A stretch of 64,000 nt of DNA from Rothia dentocariosa ATCC 17931 (GTDB taxonomy: Bacteria; Actinomycetota; Actinomycetes; Actinomycetales; Micrococcaceae). Positions 9,063-18,568 of the stretch are shown in pieces; within the stretch, counting starts at the first letter, position 1, and the number at the start of each line of letters is the position of its first letter. The stretch covers positions 1,922,001 to 1,986,000 of the forward strand of contig NC_014643.1 of NCBI RefSeq assembly GCF_000164695.2, given 5' to 3'. The notes under the pieces are model-generated. The model saw nothing but the letters and a program-made list of their open reading frames with translations, had not been told where the DNA came from and ran no database searches. Both the position numbers and the translations under genes were made by a program.

Positions 9063-10103
9063 GTGAGCGATAACTTAGATACCTCAAATCCATATCGTAC
9101 CCGCACCCCGTGGGGAACTCCCGCGCCACCGGCTGGTCCAACATCAAGCGCACCCATCGGAGTTTTTGACTCCGGGGTGGGTGGTCTGACCGTTGCACGC
9201 GCTATTATGGATCAGTTGCCACATGAGCGCATTATTTATGTAGGCGACACCGCTCATGGACCTTACGGCCCGCTCAAAATTGCCGAGGTTCGTGCCAACG
9301 CCCTGCGCATTATGGACGAGCTTGTTGATTCCGGCGTAAAAATGCTGGTTATTGCGTGCAATACTGCCTCTGCCGCTGTGCTCCGGGATGCGCGCGAACG
9401 CTACACCCGCCACTACGGTATTCCCGTGATTGAGGTAATTCAGCCTGCCGCGCGTCGAGCACTAGCCGCGACCCGCAACCGTAAGATTGGGGTTATCGCC
9501 ACAGAGGCAACGGTGACCTCACGCGCTTACGAAGATACATTTGCGATCGCTCCGAACCTTATGGTGCAGTCTGTCGCATGTCCTCGATTCGTCGAGTTCG
9601 TGGAGAAGGGCGTGACATCCGGACCCGAACTTTTGCGTACTGCCGAAGAATATCTGCAGCCTCTTAAAGATTCGAGAGTAGACACGCTGGTACTTGGCTG
9701 CACTCACTACCCTTTGCTGACGGGCATTATTTCCTACATCATGGGGGAGGGCGTAACTCTTGTGTCTTCGGCAGATGAGACCGCCAAAGACGTTTATCGG
9801 GCACTTCTTACCGAGAATATTGAGAACCCTGACCTTGAAACGAATCCGCATCATGAATTCTTAGCGACCGGCGAATCTGAGACTTTCGAGAACCTAGCGC
9901 GCAGGTTCTTGGGCCCAGAAGTTCACAATGTGCGGCACACGGCATCTGTGGCAGAACGATTCCCCACAGGCTCTTTGGCGGCTCTTCCCGCACCAGCAGG
10001 CAGCGAAAAGGCCACTGCGAAAGACTCCAACTCCGAAGAAGCCTCAGGACTGCCTTCCGTCACGATTGACTCAAATCTTGCTGCTTTCACACACACCGAA
10101 TAG
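9063..10103 (+). CDS. murI: Glutamate racemase
   Basis: Makes D-glutamate for peptidoglycan from L-glutamate. Both catalytic cysteines are present, in ACNTASAA and GCTHYPLL, along with the N-terminal [12 protein letters not shown] and [11 protein letters not shown] blocks. At 346 residues it is longer than the usual 265-285: there is an extra 28-residue N-terminal stretch rich in Thr/Pro and about 50 low-complexity residues at the C-terminus. The start is GTG, with AAGGAAAACAGG upstream at loose spacing. The next three genes (MBL hydrolase, rph, rdgB) follow closely, forming the usual Micrococcales cluster. Confidence 0.93.
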   Translation: MSDNLDTSNPYRTRTPWGTPAPPAGPTSSAPIGVFDSGVGGLTVARAIMDQLPHERIIYVGDTAHGPYGPLKIAEVRANALRIMDELVDSGVKMLVIACNTASAAVLRDARERYTRHYGIPVIEVIQPAARRALAATRNRKIGVIATEATVTSRAYEDTFAIAPNLMVQSVACPRFVEFVEKGVTSGPELLRTAEEYLQPLKDSRVDTLVLGCTHYPLLTGIISYIMGEGVTLVSSADETAKDVYRALLTENIENPDLETNPHHEFLATGESETFENLARRFLGPEVHNVRHTASVAERFPTGSLAALPAPAGSEKATAKDSNSEEASGLPSVTIDSNLAAFTHTE

Positions 10104-10115
10104 GAAACACCCCGT

Positions 10116-11003
10116 ATGCGCTTGACGATTATCGGCTGTACCGGCTCGTTTCCCGGACCAAATTCTCCGGCGAGCTGTTATCTGCTCTCAGCAACCGATT
10201 ATGCTGGGCACACGTGGCGTGTGCTCATGGATATGGGCAACGGCTCACTAGGTGTACTTCAACGGTACATTGACCTGGCTGAGATTGACGCTATCCTGAT
10301 ATCGCATCTTCACCCTGACCATTGCATTGACCTCTCCGGTTTGCATGTCGCCGTGAAATGGGATCCCCGAGGCTGGCCCAAAGGCAGGATTCCTCTCTAC
10401 GGGCCTGCTGCCATTAACGAATATCTTTCGGCAACGCACGGGCTTGACCCAGACCCGGGCATGAGTACCGAGTTTGAATATCATACTTGGGACGAAGGAC
10501 ATAAAGTCGAAATCGGTCCTTTCACAGTTGAACCCTTTAGGGTGCTCCACCCCGCTAAAGATCCTTACGCGCTACGTATTACCTGCAATAGCCGGGACGG
10601 CAGAACACTTTTTGCTTACTCCGGTGATACCGATACATGCGATGGGCTCATCAAAGCTGCCCGCGGTGCCGATCTTTTCCTATGCGAAGCGGCGTATCAA
10701 GAAGGACGTGACGATGCGTTGCGCGGTATTCACCTGACCGGTAAGCGCGCCGGTGAAGCAGCTCAAGAAGCCGGGGTACGCAACCTTTTGTTAACGCACC
10801 TGCCCGTGTGGAATGACCCCGATATCGCCCGTACCGAGGCACAAAGTGCATTCGACGGGCCGGTAGGCGTCGCCGAGGTTGCAGCAAGCTATCGCGTGCA
10901 TCCTAGGCCAGCGCCTACGCATCCGCCAACCTCAACCCTGAACGTTATCGAACTGCTCGATCCGCCCATGTCAAACATATCTCTTCCACCGGAAGAAGAG
11001 TAG
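10116..11003 (+). CDS. MBL-fold metallo-hydrolase
   Basis: 295-residue enzyme of the metallo-beta-lactamase fold. The metal motif is [11 protein letters not shown], with further metal ligands at SGDTD and in LLTHLP near the C-terminus. The overall layout ([12 protein letters not shown] start, then GNGSLG) resembles the RNase Z / cyclic-nucleotide phosphodiesterase subgroup. Its conserved place between murI and rph, and its downstream partner being a tRNA-trimming enzyme, would fit RNA or nucleotide processing, but this is inference. It starts 12 bases after murI with AGGAAA upstream. Confidence 0.85.
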   Translation: MRLTIIGCTGSFPGPNSPASCYLLSATDYAGHTWRVLMDMGNGSLGVLQRYIDLAEIDAILISHLHPDHCIDLSGLHVAVKWDPRGWPKGRIPLYGPAAINEYLSATHGLDPDPGMSTEFEYHTWDEGHKVEIGPFTVEPFRVLHPAKDPYALRITCNSRDGRTLFAYSGDTDTCDGLIKAARGADLFLCEAAYQEGRDDALRGIHLTGKRAGEAAQEAGVRNLLLTHLPVWNDPDIARTEAQSAFDGPVGVAEVAASYRVHPRPAPTHPPTSTLNVIELLDPPMSNISLPPEEE

Positions 11004-11010
11004 GAGAACT

Positions 11011-11748
11011 ATGACTTCTGTAGCCCGTGCCGACGGTCGTGCCCTCAACGAACTGCGCCCCATCACTATCACTCGTGGGTGGTCAAACCAAGCCGAAGGG
11101 TCTGCGCTGGTAGAGTTTGGCGATACCCGGGTGCTGTGCACCGCATCCTTCACGGAAGGGGTACCACGCTGGCTCAAAGGTGAAGGAAAGGGGTGGGTAA
11201 CCGCAGAGTACGCCATGCTTCCGCGCGCTACAGGCACCCGGTCTTCGCGTGAATCCGTCAAGGGAAAGATTGGCGGTCGTACACACGAAATTTCCCGTCT
11301 TATTGGACGATCCCTACGTGCCGTTATCGATATGAACGCGCTGGGGGAGAACACTATCGTTCTGGATTGCGATGTGCTTCAGGCAGATGGCGGAACACGT
11401 ACCGCTTCGATCACGGGTGCCTATGTAGCGCTCGCCGATTCTATCGCGTGGGCACAGCGTAATGGTCTGCTTTCACCCAGTGCTAAGCCTTTGAAAGACT
11501 CTGTGTCAGCTATTTCCGTGGGTATTATCGACGGTACTCCCATGCTTGATTTGCCCTATACCGAGGATGTGCGCGCTGAAACTGATATGAATGTGGTCGT
11601 GACCGGCTCTGGGAAATTTGTGGAGGTTCAGGGTACGGCAGAAGGCGCACCGTTTGACCGTAATGAGCTGAATGCTTTGCTCGACCTTGCTTTAGAAGGC
11701 ACCGCCGAACTTGCTCGGATACAGCGTGAATCTCTTGAAGAGGGGTAA
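11011..11748 (+). CDS. rph: Ribonuclease PH
   Basis: Phosphate-dependent 3'-exoribonuclease that trims tRNA precursors. The 245-residue length matches the family, and the blocks are all present: [19 protein letters not shown], the [19 protein letters not shown] phosphate/RNA region, [19 protein letters not shown], and the C-terminal [15 protein letters not shown]. The ATG has TAGGAGAACT just before it, overlapping the end of the MBL gene by spacing of only seven bases, so translation is likely coupled. Confidence 0.96.
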   Translation: MTSVARADGRALNELRPITITRGWSNQAEGSALVEFGDTRVLCTASFTEGVPRWLKGEGKGWVTAEYAMLPRATGTRSSRESVKGKIGGRTHEISRLIGRSLRAVIDMNALGENTIVLDCDVLQADGGTRTASITGAYVALADSIAWAQRNGLLSPSAKPLKDSVSAISVGIIDGTPMLDLPYTEDVRAETDMNVVVTGSGKFVEVQGTAEGAPFDRNELNALLDLALEGTAELARIQRESLEEG

Positions 11749-11755
11749 TACTTTT

Positions 11756-12418
11756 ATGGTTAAGGTTGTCTTAGCGAGTCGCAATCAAGGTAAGCTGCGC
11801 GAACTTCGCGAAATTTTGCGTAACCGTATTGTTGGGCTGAACGTGGATACCGATGTGGTCGATGCCGCCAGCATCAATGCCCCCGATGTTCCAGAGACCG
11901 GGGTAACATTTGCCGAGAATTCATTGCTCAAGGCGCGTGCCGTGGCAGAATCTACAGGGTTTATCGCTATTGCCGATGATTCGGGTCTTTCCGTTGAGGT
12001 TCTTCACGGCGCTCCCGGCATTTTTTCGGCGCGCTGGGCGGGGGAGCATGGGGACGATACCGCGAATCTCACCCTGCTTTTAGGGCAACTTCGCGATATT
12101 AGCGATGAACATCGTGCCGCTAAATTCTGCTGTGCCGCCTCCCTCGCTGTTCCTTCAGCGCTCGGTGGGTATGAAGCAGTCGAGTACGGCGAGCTTCCTG
12201 GAACGCTTTTGCACGCACCGCAGGGGGATGGCGGGTTTGGGTATGATCCTATTATGATGCCGGTGGAGCTTAATGGTGATAACGCGCTTTATGACGGAGC
12301 CTATGCAGACCAGTCGTGTGCCCAGATCCCGGCAGAGATCAAAAATTCAATAAGTCACCGAGCTCGTGCCTTTGAAGCATTAGTTCCGCATCTGCAGCAA
12401 GCTCTTGAGCATAAATAA
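11756..12418 (+). CDS. rdgB: Non-canonical purine NTP pyrophosphatase (XTP/dITP)
   Basis: House-cleaning enzyme that hydrolyses XTP, dITP and ITP to monophosphates. Signature parts are VLASRNQGKLRELREIL, FAENSLLKARA, IADDSGLSVEVL, SARWAGE, and GGFGYDPIM. The product is 220 residues, a normal length. I take the ATG at 11756 because GAAGAGGGG lies eight bases upstream and the family begins with K-V-V-L-A-S; the frame upstream is only the 3' end of rph in another frame. Last gene of the murI cluster, followed by a hairpin. Confidence 0.95.
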   Translation: MVKVVLASRNQGKLRELREILRNRIVGLNVDTDVVDAASINAPDVPETGVTFAENSLLKARAVAESTGFIAIADDSGLSVEVLHGAPGIFSARWAGEHGDDTANLTLLLGQLRDISDEHRAAKFCCAASLAVPSALGGYEAVEYGELPGTLLHAPQGDGGFGYDPIMMPVELNGDNALYDGAYADQSCAQIPAEIKNSISHRARAFEALVPHLQQALEHK

Positions 12419-12457
12419 TCATGCGTCCTATGAGATTCTTTCATAAAGACGCATGAT
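12418..12457 (+). terminator. Hairpin after rdgB
   Basis: ATCATGCGTC and GACGCATGAT are perfect 10-base arms with a second inner pairing TATGA/TCATA. There is no long U tract, so termination is probable rather than certain. Confidence 0.6.
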
Positions 12458-12622
12458 CGGAGTGTTTTAGCACATCAATCGGGTATGTACGACATCTTCT
12501 AAAGAAAGAACGTTGCGGTTATCTCTTTCTCAGCTTCGACCGTGAAGATCATATAAAACGATTCTGGTACAAGGCACAATGGTAAGTAATATATACGGCA
12601 ACAGATATGCTTTGAGGCCCTG

Positions 12623-13852
12623 ATGATTGTTCTCTTTGCTGTAATGATTATTCTGTTGATTCCCGCGCTGTGGGCATACTCTTATATCTGGCGCGGGCTC
12701 AATCGGCGTGTTATCGCCGCTGTTAAAGTAGTTGATCCAGTGATAACTCTCGGGCCCTATGCCATGGGATGCTGGGGGCTCTTAACAGCATGGGTGGGCA
12801 TCAATATCTGGGCGACAGGTACCGCAGCACTGGTTGGAAGCATCGTAACTCTGAGCGGCGCAACTTTATGTTTCCTCTGGGTAGGATTTTGGGTCTTGAT
12901 GCACTGTTTGGGCGGGCAGACCCCCGGTAAACGGCCCCTTTGGTGGCGCGAAGCAGTTGCCGCAAAATACGCGTGGCGCAATCTGGAAAGGATGCCCGCC
13001 TACTTCGGCGCACGCACCAGCATTCTTCCGGTGCAGAAGCCGCGCATCGTCAAACCCTATTCAGGATCATGGACTCGACCAGTGGGAGCAACGCTGGAAG
13101 GTTATCTGCCGGATGGAAAATCCCGTGAGGGTTTTGACGAATATGGGCGGCCTATGCCCCGTATGTACCCTGTAGGACCAGAACCAACTATTTTTGAAGT
13201 TGCACGCTGGGGTAAATCGGTAAGCGCCGATAGGTTGCTTTACACTTTTCTGCCTACAGCACCCTTTGAACGGTTACGTTTGTCCGGTACTATTCGCGGT
13301 CCGTTCACCTTTGCGGGAGAAGTCCCTCATGGGGCCGTCACCAAATGGCCGCGTCGTTCCGGCGCAAACCGCGCTTTTGGGAACTACGCCAAGCTGGGAG
13401 ACATCACGGAACGTCGGGTAGAGCTCTTGATTGACCACCGTCTTATCGCGGCTTTGCAGACAACCCGTGAATGCTATGAGCGCCGACATAGCTGGATGCT
13501 CGCGTTCACCGATATTATGCCCGATGATCTTCTTTATTCCACGACCGACGATGGGTTCTTGCAGATTACCTTCGGTACCGTCGCTGAAGGGTACGAGGAA
13601 CCTTGGATTTTTACCTCGACGCAGAAAGATACACCACGACTTCGCCGTCAAGTAGCGCGCGCCATGCGTGTGCGTAAGATCCTGAAGCAGACAAGCGCCG
13701 AACTGATGGACTGGTATTTTGTGCCTAAGATCAGCGAATTTCCACACGGTCCTGTGACTAACGAACTGCCGGAAGAGTTCTATTTCTCGTCTAATATTAT
13801 GGTGACAAATAGGCATGAAAGCTCAGCGCGGGCGACCGGCGAAACGCATTAG
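12623..13852 (+). CDS. Uncharacterised membrane protein, 409 residues
   Basis: I do not recognise this gene. The first 20 residues form one membrane segment, and two more hydrophobic stretches lie near residues 45-65 and 70-95. The rest (about 310 residues) is soluble, Arg/Pro-rich and likely cytoplasmic. It contains many aromatic residues but no motif I can name. The ATG has TTTGAGG five bases upstream. It stands alone between two hairpins, so it is probably monocistronic. An antisense shadow in the same region is not a gene. Confidence 0.7.
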   Translation: MIVLFAVMIILLIPALWAYSYIWRGLNRRVIAAVKVVDPVITLGPYAMGCWGLLTAWVGINIWATGTAALVGSIVTLSGATLCFLWVGFWVLMHCLGGQTPGKRPLWWREAVAAKYAWRNLERMPAYFGARTSILPVQKPRIVKPYSGSWTRPVGATLEGYLPDGKSREGFDEYGRPMPRMYPVGPEPTIFEVARWGKSVSADRLLYTFLPTAPFERLRLSGTIRGPFTFAGEVPHGAVTKWPRRSGANRAFGNYAKLGDITERRVELLIDHRLIAALQTTRECYERRHSWMLAFTDIMPDDLLYSTTDDGFLQITFGTVAEGYEEPWIFTSTQKDTPRLRRQVARAMRVRKILKQTSAELMDWYFVPKISEFPHGPVTNELPEEFYFSSNIMVTNRHESSARATGETH

Positions 13853-13858
13853 AAACTT

Positions 13859-13900
13859 CAAGGGTACGATTTCCTTCGTGAAGAGGAAACCGTACCCTTG
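13859..13900. terminator. Strong terminator between the membrane protein and DUF7455 genes
   Basis: CAAGGGTACG pairs with CGTACCCTTG, with TTTCC/GGAAA continuing inside. It lies between two convergent genes and can serve both strands. Confidence 0.75.
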
Positions 13901-13940
13901 GTAATTTACTGGCGGATGTCACACCCTCGGGAATCTCGCC

Positions 13941-14153
13941 CTAAAGTCGTGACGTCTGGTCGTCCCACAACAAGATGCCCGCAAGCCCTTTGAGTTTTTC
14001 TTCGTGGGCACGTCCGTGGTGACCGCAGAAGAACAGTTCGCCCCCGGAAGGCAAGACCGCACGAATATATGCCTGAGAACCACACACATCGCAACGGTCG
14101 TGGGAATTTAACGTACGCGAATCAACAGATTCGAGAGTTGCATGAGCGTTCAC
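13941..14153 (-). CDS. DUF7455 small zinc-ribbon-like protein
   Basis: 70-residue protein of a small actinobacterial family. A C-terminal metal site is suggested by CDVCGSQA and FFCGHHGRAHEEKL, that is CxxC followed by CxHH. The N-terminal 20 residues are polar. The family is found widely next to topoisomerase or sigma-factor genes; here it lies back to back with parE. Function is unknown. GTAAGGGAG lies upstream of the ATG. Confidence 0.8.
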   Translation of the reverse strand: MNAHATLESVDSRTLNSHDRCDVCGSQAYIRAVLPSGGELFFCGHHGRAHEEKLKGLAGILLWDDQTSRL

Positions 14154-14380
14154 TGAAAATCTCCCTTACTGAAGTTCTCATAGGTTCCTAGAATTGTCGT
14201 AACTCTATCCAACCACATATACCCTCGGTGCCGTACTTTCGCCTCGAACCTTTCGCTCTCAGCGTCTAGGGTGGGCTACACATGAAATCGCTACATCGTT
14301 CGTAACGAGGGTAAACACAAGTTACCTACGGTGCACGATAGAATAGACTTACGAAGAAAACCATTTCGAAAGGGAACATC

Positions 14381-16483
14381 TTGGCTGCATCGAACTATAC
14401 TGCCCGACACCTCTCGGTTCTCGAAGGTCTTGAAGCGGTGCGTAAGCGCCCGGGCATGTATATTGGTTCGACCGACTCCCGCGGTCTTATGCAGTGCCTT
14501 TGGGAGATTATTGATAACTCTGTTGATGAAGCTCTTGCCGGTTACGGACAGTCAATTCAGATCATTCTCTACCGAGACGGTTCTGTTGAAGTACAGGACG
14601 ACGGTCGCGGTATCCCTACCGATGTTGAGCCTCGAACCGGGCTTTCCGGGCTAGAGGTGGTTTTCACGAAACTCCATGCCGGTGGCAAATTTGGCGGCGG
14701 ATCGTACACAGCATCGGGCGGTCTGCACGGTGTGGGCGCCTCGGTGGTGAACGCGCTTTCATCGCGACTTGACGTTCAGGTAGATCGCGGGTCAAAAACC
14801 TATCAGATGTCCTTTCGACATGGGCTACCGGGCGTGTTCGATTCCGGGCGCACCCCTAAGCCTGAAGACTCTTTTACACCTGCAGATGAGAAACATCCTG
14901 CGCTTCAGATCGTAGGGCGCGCCAAGCGTGGTGTAACTGGAACCAGAGTACGGTATTGGGCTGATCCGCAGATTTTTACCCCGGATGCGCGTTTTAGCTA
15001 CGAGGATTTGGTGGCACGTGCCCGCCAAACTTCATTCCTTATTCCCGGGCTGCGCATTGCTATTCGAGACGAGCGGCGCATCCCCGGAACTCCGGGGGAG
15101 TTCGGCCCTTACGAAGAGGTCTTTCAGCATGACGGCGGCATTAGCGAGTTTGTTGAATTCCTGGCCCATGACTCTGCCGTGACCGATATTTGGCGTTTTA
15201 GCGGCAGAGGCTCTTTTACGGAAACCGTACCCGTTCTAGGCTCGGATGGGCGCTCTAAGCTCACCGAAGTTGACCGTGAGTGCGAGGTTGATATTGCTCT
15301 GCGCTGGGGCATTGGCTACGAGACGACAATCCGCAGCTTCGTCAATATTATTGCCACACCCAAAGGCGGCACCCACTCCACGGGGTTTGAACAAGGACTT
15401 CTCAAAACATTCCGCAAGCACCTTGCCGACAACGCTCGAAAGTTTAAGGTTGGCAATGATAAGGTCGAGAAAGACGATGCCCTCGCCGGTCTTACCGCCG
15501 TGCTGACGGTGCGTCTTGCGGAGCCTCAATTCGAGGGGCAGACAAAGGAAATTCTGGGAACGCCGGCTGTGCGGCAGATCGTCTCTAAAGTAGTTGGTGA
15601 TCAGCTCAAGGCTCGGCTGAACTCTACGGCACGCGCCGAGAAAGCGCAGGCTACAGCCCTGTGCGAGAAGGTCGTATCTGAGATGAAAACCCGCATCTCA
15701 GCGCGCATTCACAAGGAAACTCAGAGGCGCAAAACCGCCTTGGAGTCTTCCTCAATGCCAACAAAACTTGTAGACTGCCGCTCAACAAACGTAGAGCATT
15801 CTGAGCTGTTTATTGTGGAGGGCGATTCCGCACTGGGTACCGCCCGCTTGGCGCGTTCCTCGGCCTATCAGGCGCTTCTACCGATTCGCGGCAAAATTCT
15901 GAACACTCAGCGTGCCTCAGTAACAGATATGCTGGCGAACGCCGAATGCGCGGCCCTAATCCAGGTAATTGGTGCCGGTTCTGGGCGTACATTCGAGCTG
16001 GAGGCGGCACGCTACAGCAAAGTCATCATGATGACCGATGCCGATGTTGACGGTGCTCATATTCGTACCCTGCTTCTTACTCTCATGTACCGGTACATGC
16101 GCCCGCTCATCGAAGACGGTCGTGTATATGCGGCTGTACCACCGCTGCATCGTGTAGAGGTTATTAACCGAGGTAAACCGAACGAGATGGTGTATACCTA
16201 TTCAGAACGTCAGCTGCATGAACTGCTGGGCCAGCTGCAGGCTGAGGGTAAGGGCTATAAAGAGCCCATTCAGCGCTATAAAGGTTTGGGTGAGATGGAT
16301 GCCGACCAACTTGCCGAAACTACGATGGATCCCCGGCATCGTATGCTACGCCGCATCCGAATTGAAGATGCGGAGGCAGCTGAGCAGGCTTTCTCGCTCC
16401 TGATGGGGGCGGAAGTTGCTCCGCGTAAGGAATTTATTATTGCTGGTGCGCATCAGCTCGATCAGGACAATATTGATATTTAG
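14381..16483 (+). CDS. parE: DNA topoisomerase IV subunit B (ParE)
   Basis: ATPase subunit of a type IIA topoisomerase. GHKL ATPase motifs are EIIDNSVDEALAG, DDGRGIPTD and GGLHGVGASVVNALS; the TOPRIM part has EGDSALGTAR and DADVDGAHIRTLLL; the C-terminal Gyrase B domain ends with QRYKGLGEMDADQL. 700 residues and the absence of a gyrB-type insertion fit actinobacterial ParE better than GyrB. The start is TTG at 14381 with GAAAGGGA upstream; a TAGAAT box lies at 14339-14344. The matching parC lies about 14 kb away on the opposite strand. Confidence 0.9.
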   Translation: MAASNYTARHLSVLEGLEAVRKRPGMYIGSTDSRGLMQCLWEIIDNSVDEALAGYGQSIQIILYRDGSVEVQDDGRGIPTDVEPRTGLSGLEVVFTKLHAGGKFGGGSYTASGGLHGVGASVVNALSSRLDVQVDRGSKTYQMSFRHGLPGVFDSGRTPKPEDSFTPADEKHPALQIVGRAKRGVTGTRVRYWADPQIFTPDARFSYEDLVARARQTSFLIPGLRIAIRDERRIPGTPGEFGPYEEVFQHDGGISEFVEFLAHDSAVTDIWRFSGRGSFTETVPVLGSDGRSKLTEVDRECEVDIALRWGIGYETTIRSFVNIIATPKGGTHSTGFEQGLLKTFRKHLADNARKFKVGNDKVEKDDALAGLTAVLTVRLAEPQFEGQTKEILGTPAVRQIVSKVVGDQLKARLNSTARAEKAQATALCEKVVSEMKTRISARIHKETQRRKTALESSSMPTKLVDCRSTNVEHSELFIVEGDSALGTARLARSSAYQALLPIRGKILNTQRASVTDMLANAECAALIQVIGAGSGRTFELEAARYSKVIMMTDADVDGAHIRTLLLTLMYRYMRPLIEDGRVYAAVPPLHRVEVINRGKPNEMVYTYSERQLHELLGQLQAEGKGYKEPIQRYKGLGEMDADQLAETTMDPRHRMLRRIRIEDAEAAEQAFSLLMGAEVAPRKEFIIAGAHQLDQDNIDI

Positions 16484-16964
16484 CTTGCACCTGTGAACAA
16501 TCTGACGCAGGGGAGTTGAAACCTCTTTCTGACAGATATTTGACGCTGCAAGTATTGGTGATTATACTCACTGTGTCCTTCTTCATAAATCATGCATGAC
16601 TATAAGAAAAAGGTGTCTCTCCTCATAATTTGGGGGAGCCACCTTAGTACGTGTAAATTGCTGACCCTAGATTTCTTGGAAAGTTTTAGGAAAGGCATCA
16701 CCAAGGCGTGATGCTTATCTTGAAGTTTCTCCCAATATCTACGGGTCAAAGCGCATAAAAATCAATAATTGTGTTAACTACCTTTATAGATTCGTCAAGC
16801 CACGCACACCTGAGTGTAAAACTTGCCTGGTTCATGCCGTTTTTAAAACGCGTTACCTTACCTATGTAAGACATCCTGAGATATGTGCACCTGACTTCCG
16901 GAGGTGTGCTACGCTCCCGGGCGTGTCTGCCAACAGTAGACTTTACACATTTTAGAAAAGGATC
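16484..16964. other. 481-base intergenic region upstream of cydA
   Basis: I see no gene here. It holds a hairpin at 16609-16645 (AAGGTG and CACCTT arms with CTC/GAG inside, likely the parE terminator), a 7-base dyad GCATCAC/GTGATGC at 16695-16714, a CTTAC-CTAT-GTAAG dyad at 16857-16870, and a CACCT/AGGTG dyad at 16889-16907. The last two lie in the likely cydA promoter or leader region and are candidate regulator sites. A minus-strand frame overlapping the cydA start is not supported. Confidence 0.5.
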
Positions 16965-18548
16965 ATGTACATGGATCCCCTTGACATTGGGCGGTGGCAG
17001 TTCGGTATCACGACCGTCTACCACTTCTTTATGGTGCCCCTAACCCTCGGCTTGGGTATGGTCGTCACCTTCCTGTACCTGCGCTATATCTTCACGAAAA
17101 AAGACGAATACAAACGTATGACGAAGTTCTGGGGAAAGCTCTACCTCATCAACTTCGCAATGGGTGTGGCAACCGGTTTAGTGCAGGAATTCCAGTTTGG
17201 TATGGCCTGGAGTGAATACTCGCGTTTTGTGGGTGACGTCTTTGGTGCGCCGCTAGCTATGGAAGGTCTTTTTGCCTTCTTTATCGAATCAACCTTCCTG
17301 GGGCTTTGGATCTTTGGGTGGGACAAACTCAAGCCCAAAGTTCACGCCCTATGCCTCTTCATGGCGGTTCTCGGTTCTTGGGTATCCGCATACTTTATTC
17401 TGGTGGCAAACTCCTGGATGCAGCATCCGGTAGGCGTTGAAATGGTCGATGGCCGTCCCCGCATGACTGATATTTGGGCTGTTCTCACAAATAACACCGC
17501 GCTTCTTACCTTCCCCCACGTGATCTTTGGCGCCATTCAGGTCGCCGGTGGATTCCTGGTCGGTATTTCTTGGTATAAGCTCTGGCGCCGACGCCGTGAC
17601 GGCATTGACATCATAGAGGATGGCAAGGTTGTAGTTGGAGATGCCGAAGTTGGCGGTCGTGATAAGACCGACTACAAGGTTTGGTTCCGTTCCCTGCGCA
17701 TCGGCGCGATTGTGGGTCTCATCGGGTTCTCTGGTGTGGCTCTTAGCGGTCACGCTCAAGCTCAGCTCATGATTCATCAGCAGCCCCTTAAAATGGCGGC
17801 TGCCGAGGCGGCATGCCATGACGGTACCGGTTTCTCGGTTCTTTCTATATCTTCTCTGGGGTCTCAAGACTGCGATAAGGTGCAGGCAGTGCTTGAGGTT
17901 CCCGGTGCACTCTCATTCCTGGCCCACGAAGATTTCACCACCGAGGTCAAGGGCGTGAAAACCCTTATGCCTGAATACGAAGCTAAATACGGTACGCATC
18001 TGGCGGATAACCCGCTTTACGGTGATCGCGCTGGGCAGAAGATCAACTATTTGCCCCTTATGGAAGTCACCTACTACGGATTCCGGGGCATGATCACGCT
18101 TGGTGGTATTGGTGCACTTTCGTACGTCTACGTACTGTGGGTTACCCGTAAAAAAGGAACTGGTACTGTTCCCGAAGCCAAGTGGCTGAAAACCCTGGCT
18201 TTGTGGGGAATTTGGGCTCCCTTCTTTGGCAACGCCCTCGGTTGGATCTTCACCGAAATGGGACGCCAGCCCTTCGTGGTGGCGCCCAACCCTGAGGGTG
18301 ACCCATCCATCCTCATGTTCACGGCGGCAGCGGTTTCTCCGGGTGTGAGCGGCGAAGAGATACTATTCTCACTCATCGCCCTAGGAACGGTATACGGCAT
18401 CCTGATGGTGGTCGAAATTTACCTGCTGACTAAATACATTAAGGCCGGCGTGGTAGCCGCTATGCCCGAACTCGTGCGTTCTGAACATGAGCAGGACGGC
18501 GAAAAGAGCGGTCACGATAAGCGCGATGTCTTGGAGTTCGCCTATTAG
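16965..18548 (+). CDS. cydA: Cytochrome bd ubiquinol oxidase subunit I
   Basis: Haem-carrying core subunit of the bd-type quinol oxidase in the cytoplasmic membrane, which reduces oxygen at low tension. The start RWQFGITTVYHFFMVPLTLG holds a conserved haem-ligand His; the GRQPFVV segment after IFTEMG is the family signature. Nine or so hydrophobic segments are visible. The polar Q-loop region is short. ATG at 16965 has AAAAGGA upstream. The stop is 20 bases before cydB. Confidence 0.96.
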   Translation: MYMDPLDIGRWQFGITTVYHFFMVPLTLGLGMVVTFLYLRYIFTKKDEYKRMTKFWGKLYLINFAMGVATGLVQEFQFGMAWSEYSRFVGDVFGAPLAMEGLFAFFIESTFLGLWIFGWDKLKPKVHALCLFMAVLGSWVSAYFILVANSWMQHPVGVEMVDGRPRMTDIWAVLTNNTALLTFPHVIFGAIQVAGGFLVGISWYKLWRRRRDGIDIIEDGKVVVGDAEVGGRDKTDYKVWFRSLRIGAIVGLIGFSGVALSGHAQAQLMIHQQPLKMAAAEAACHDGTGFSVLSISSLGSQDCDKVQAVLEVPGALSFLAHEDFTTEVKGVKTLMPEYEAKYGTHLADNPLYGDRAGQKINYLPLMEVTYYGFRGMITLGGIGALSYVYVLWVTRKKGTGTVPEAKWLKTLALWGIWAPFFGNALGWIFTEMGRQPFVVAPNPEGDPSILMFTAAAVSPGVSGEEILFSLIALGTVYGILMVVEIYLLTKYIKAGVVAAMPELVRSEHEQDGEKSGHDKRDVLEFAY

Positions 18549-18568
18549 GCGGGTAAGGATTCTCAACG

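Noticed and set aside
16746..17024. Minus-strand frame of 92 codons over the cydA start
   Set aside because: Overlaps the cydA start and promoter, no homology and no ribosome site.
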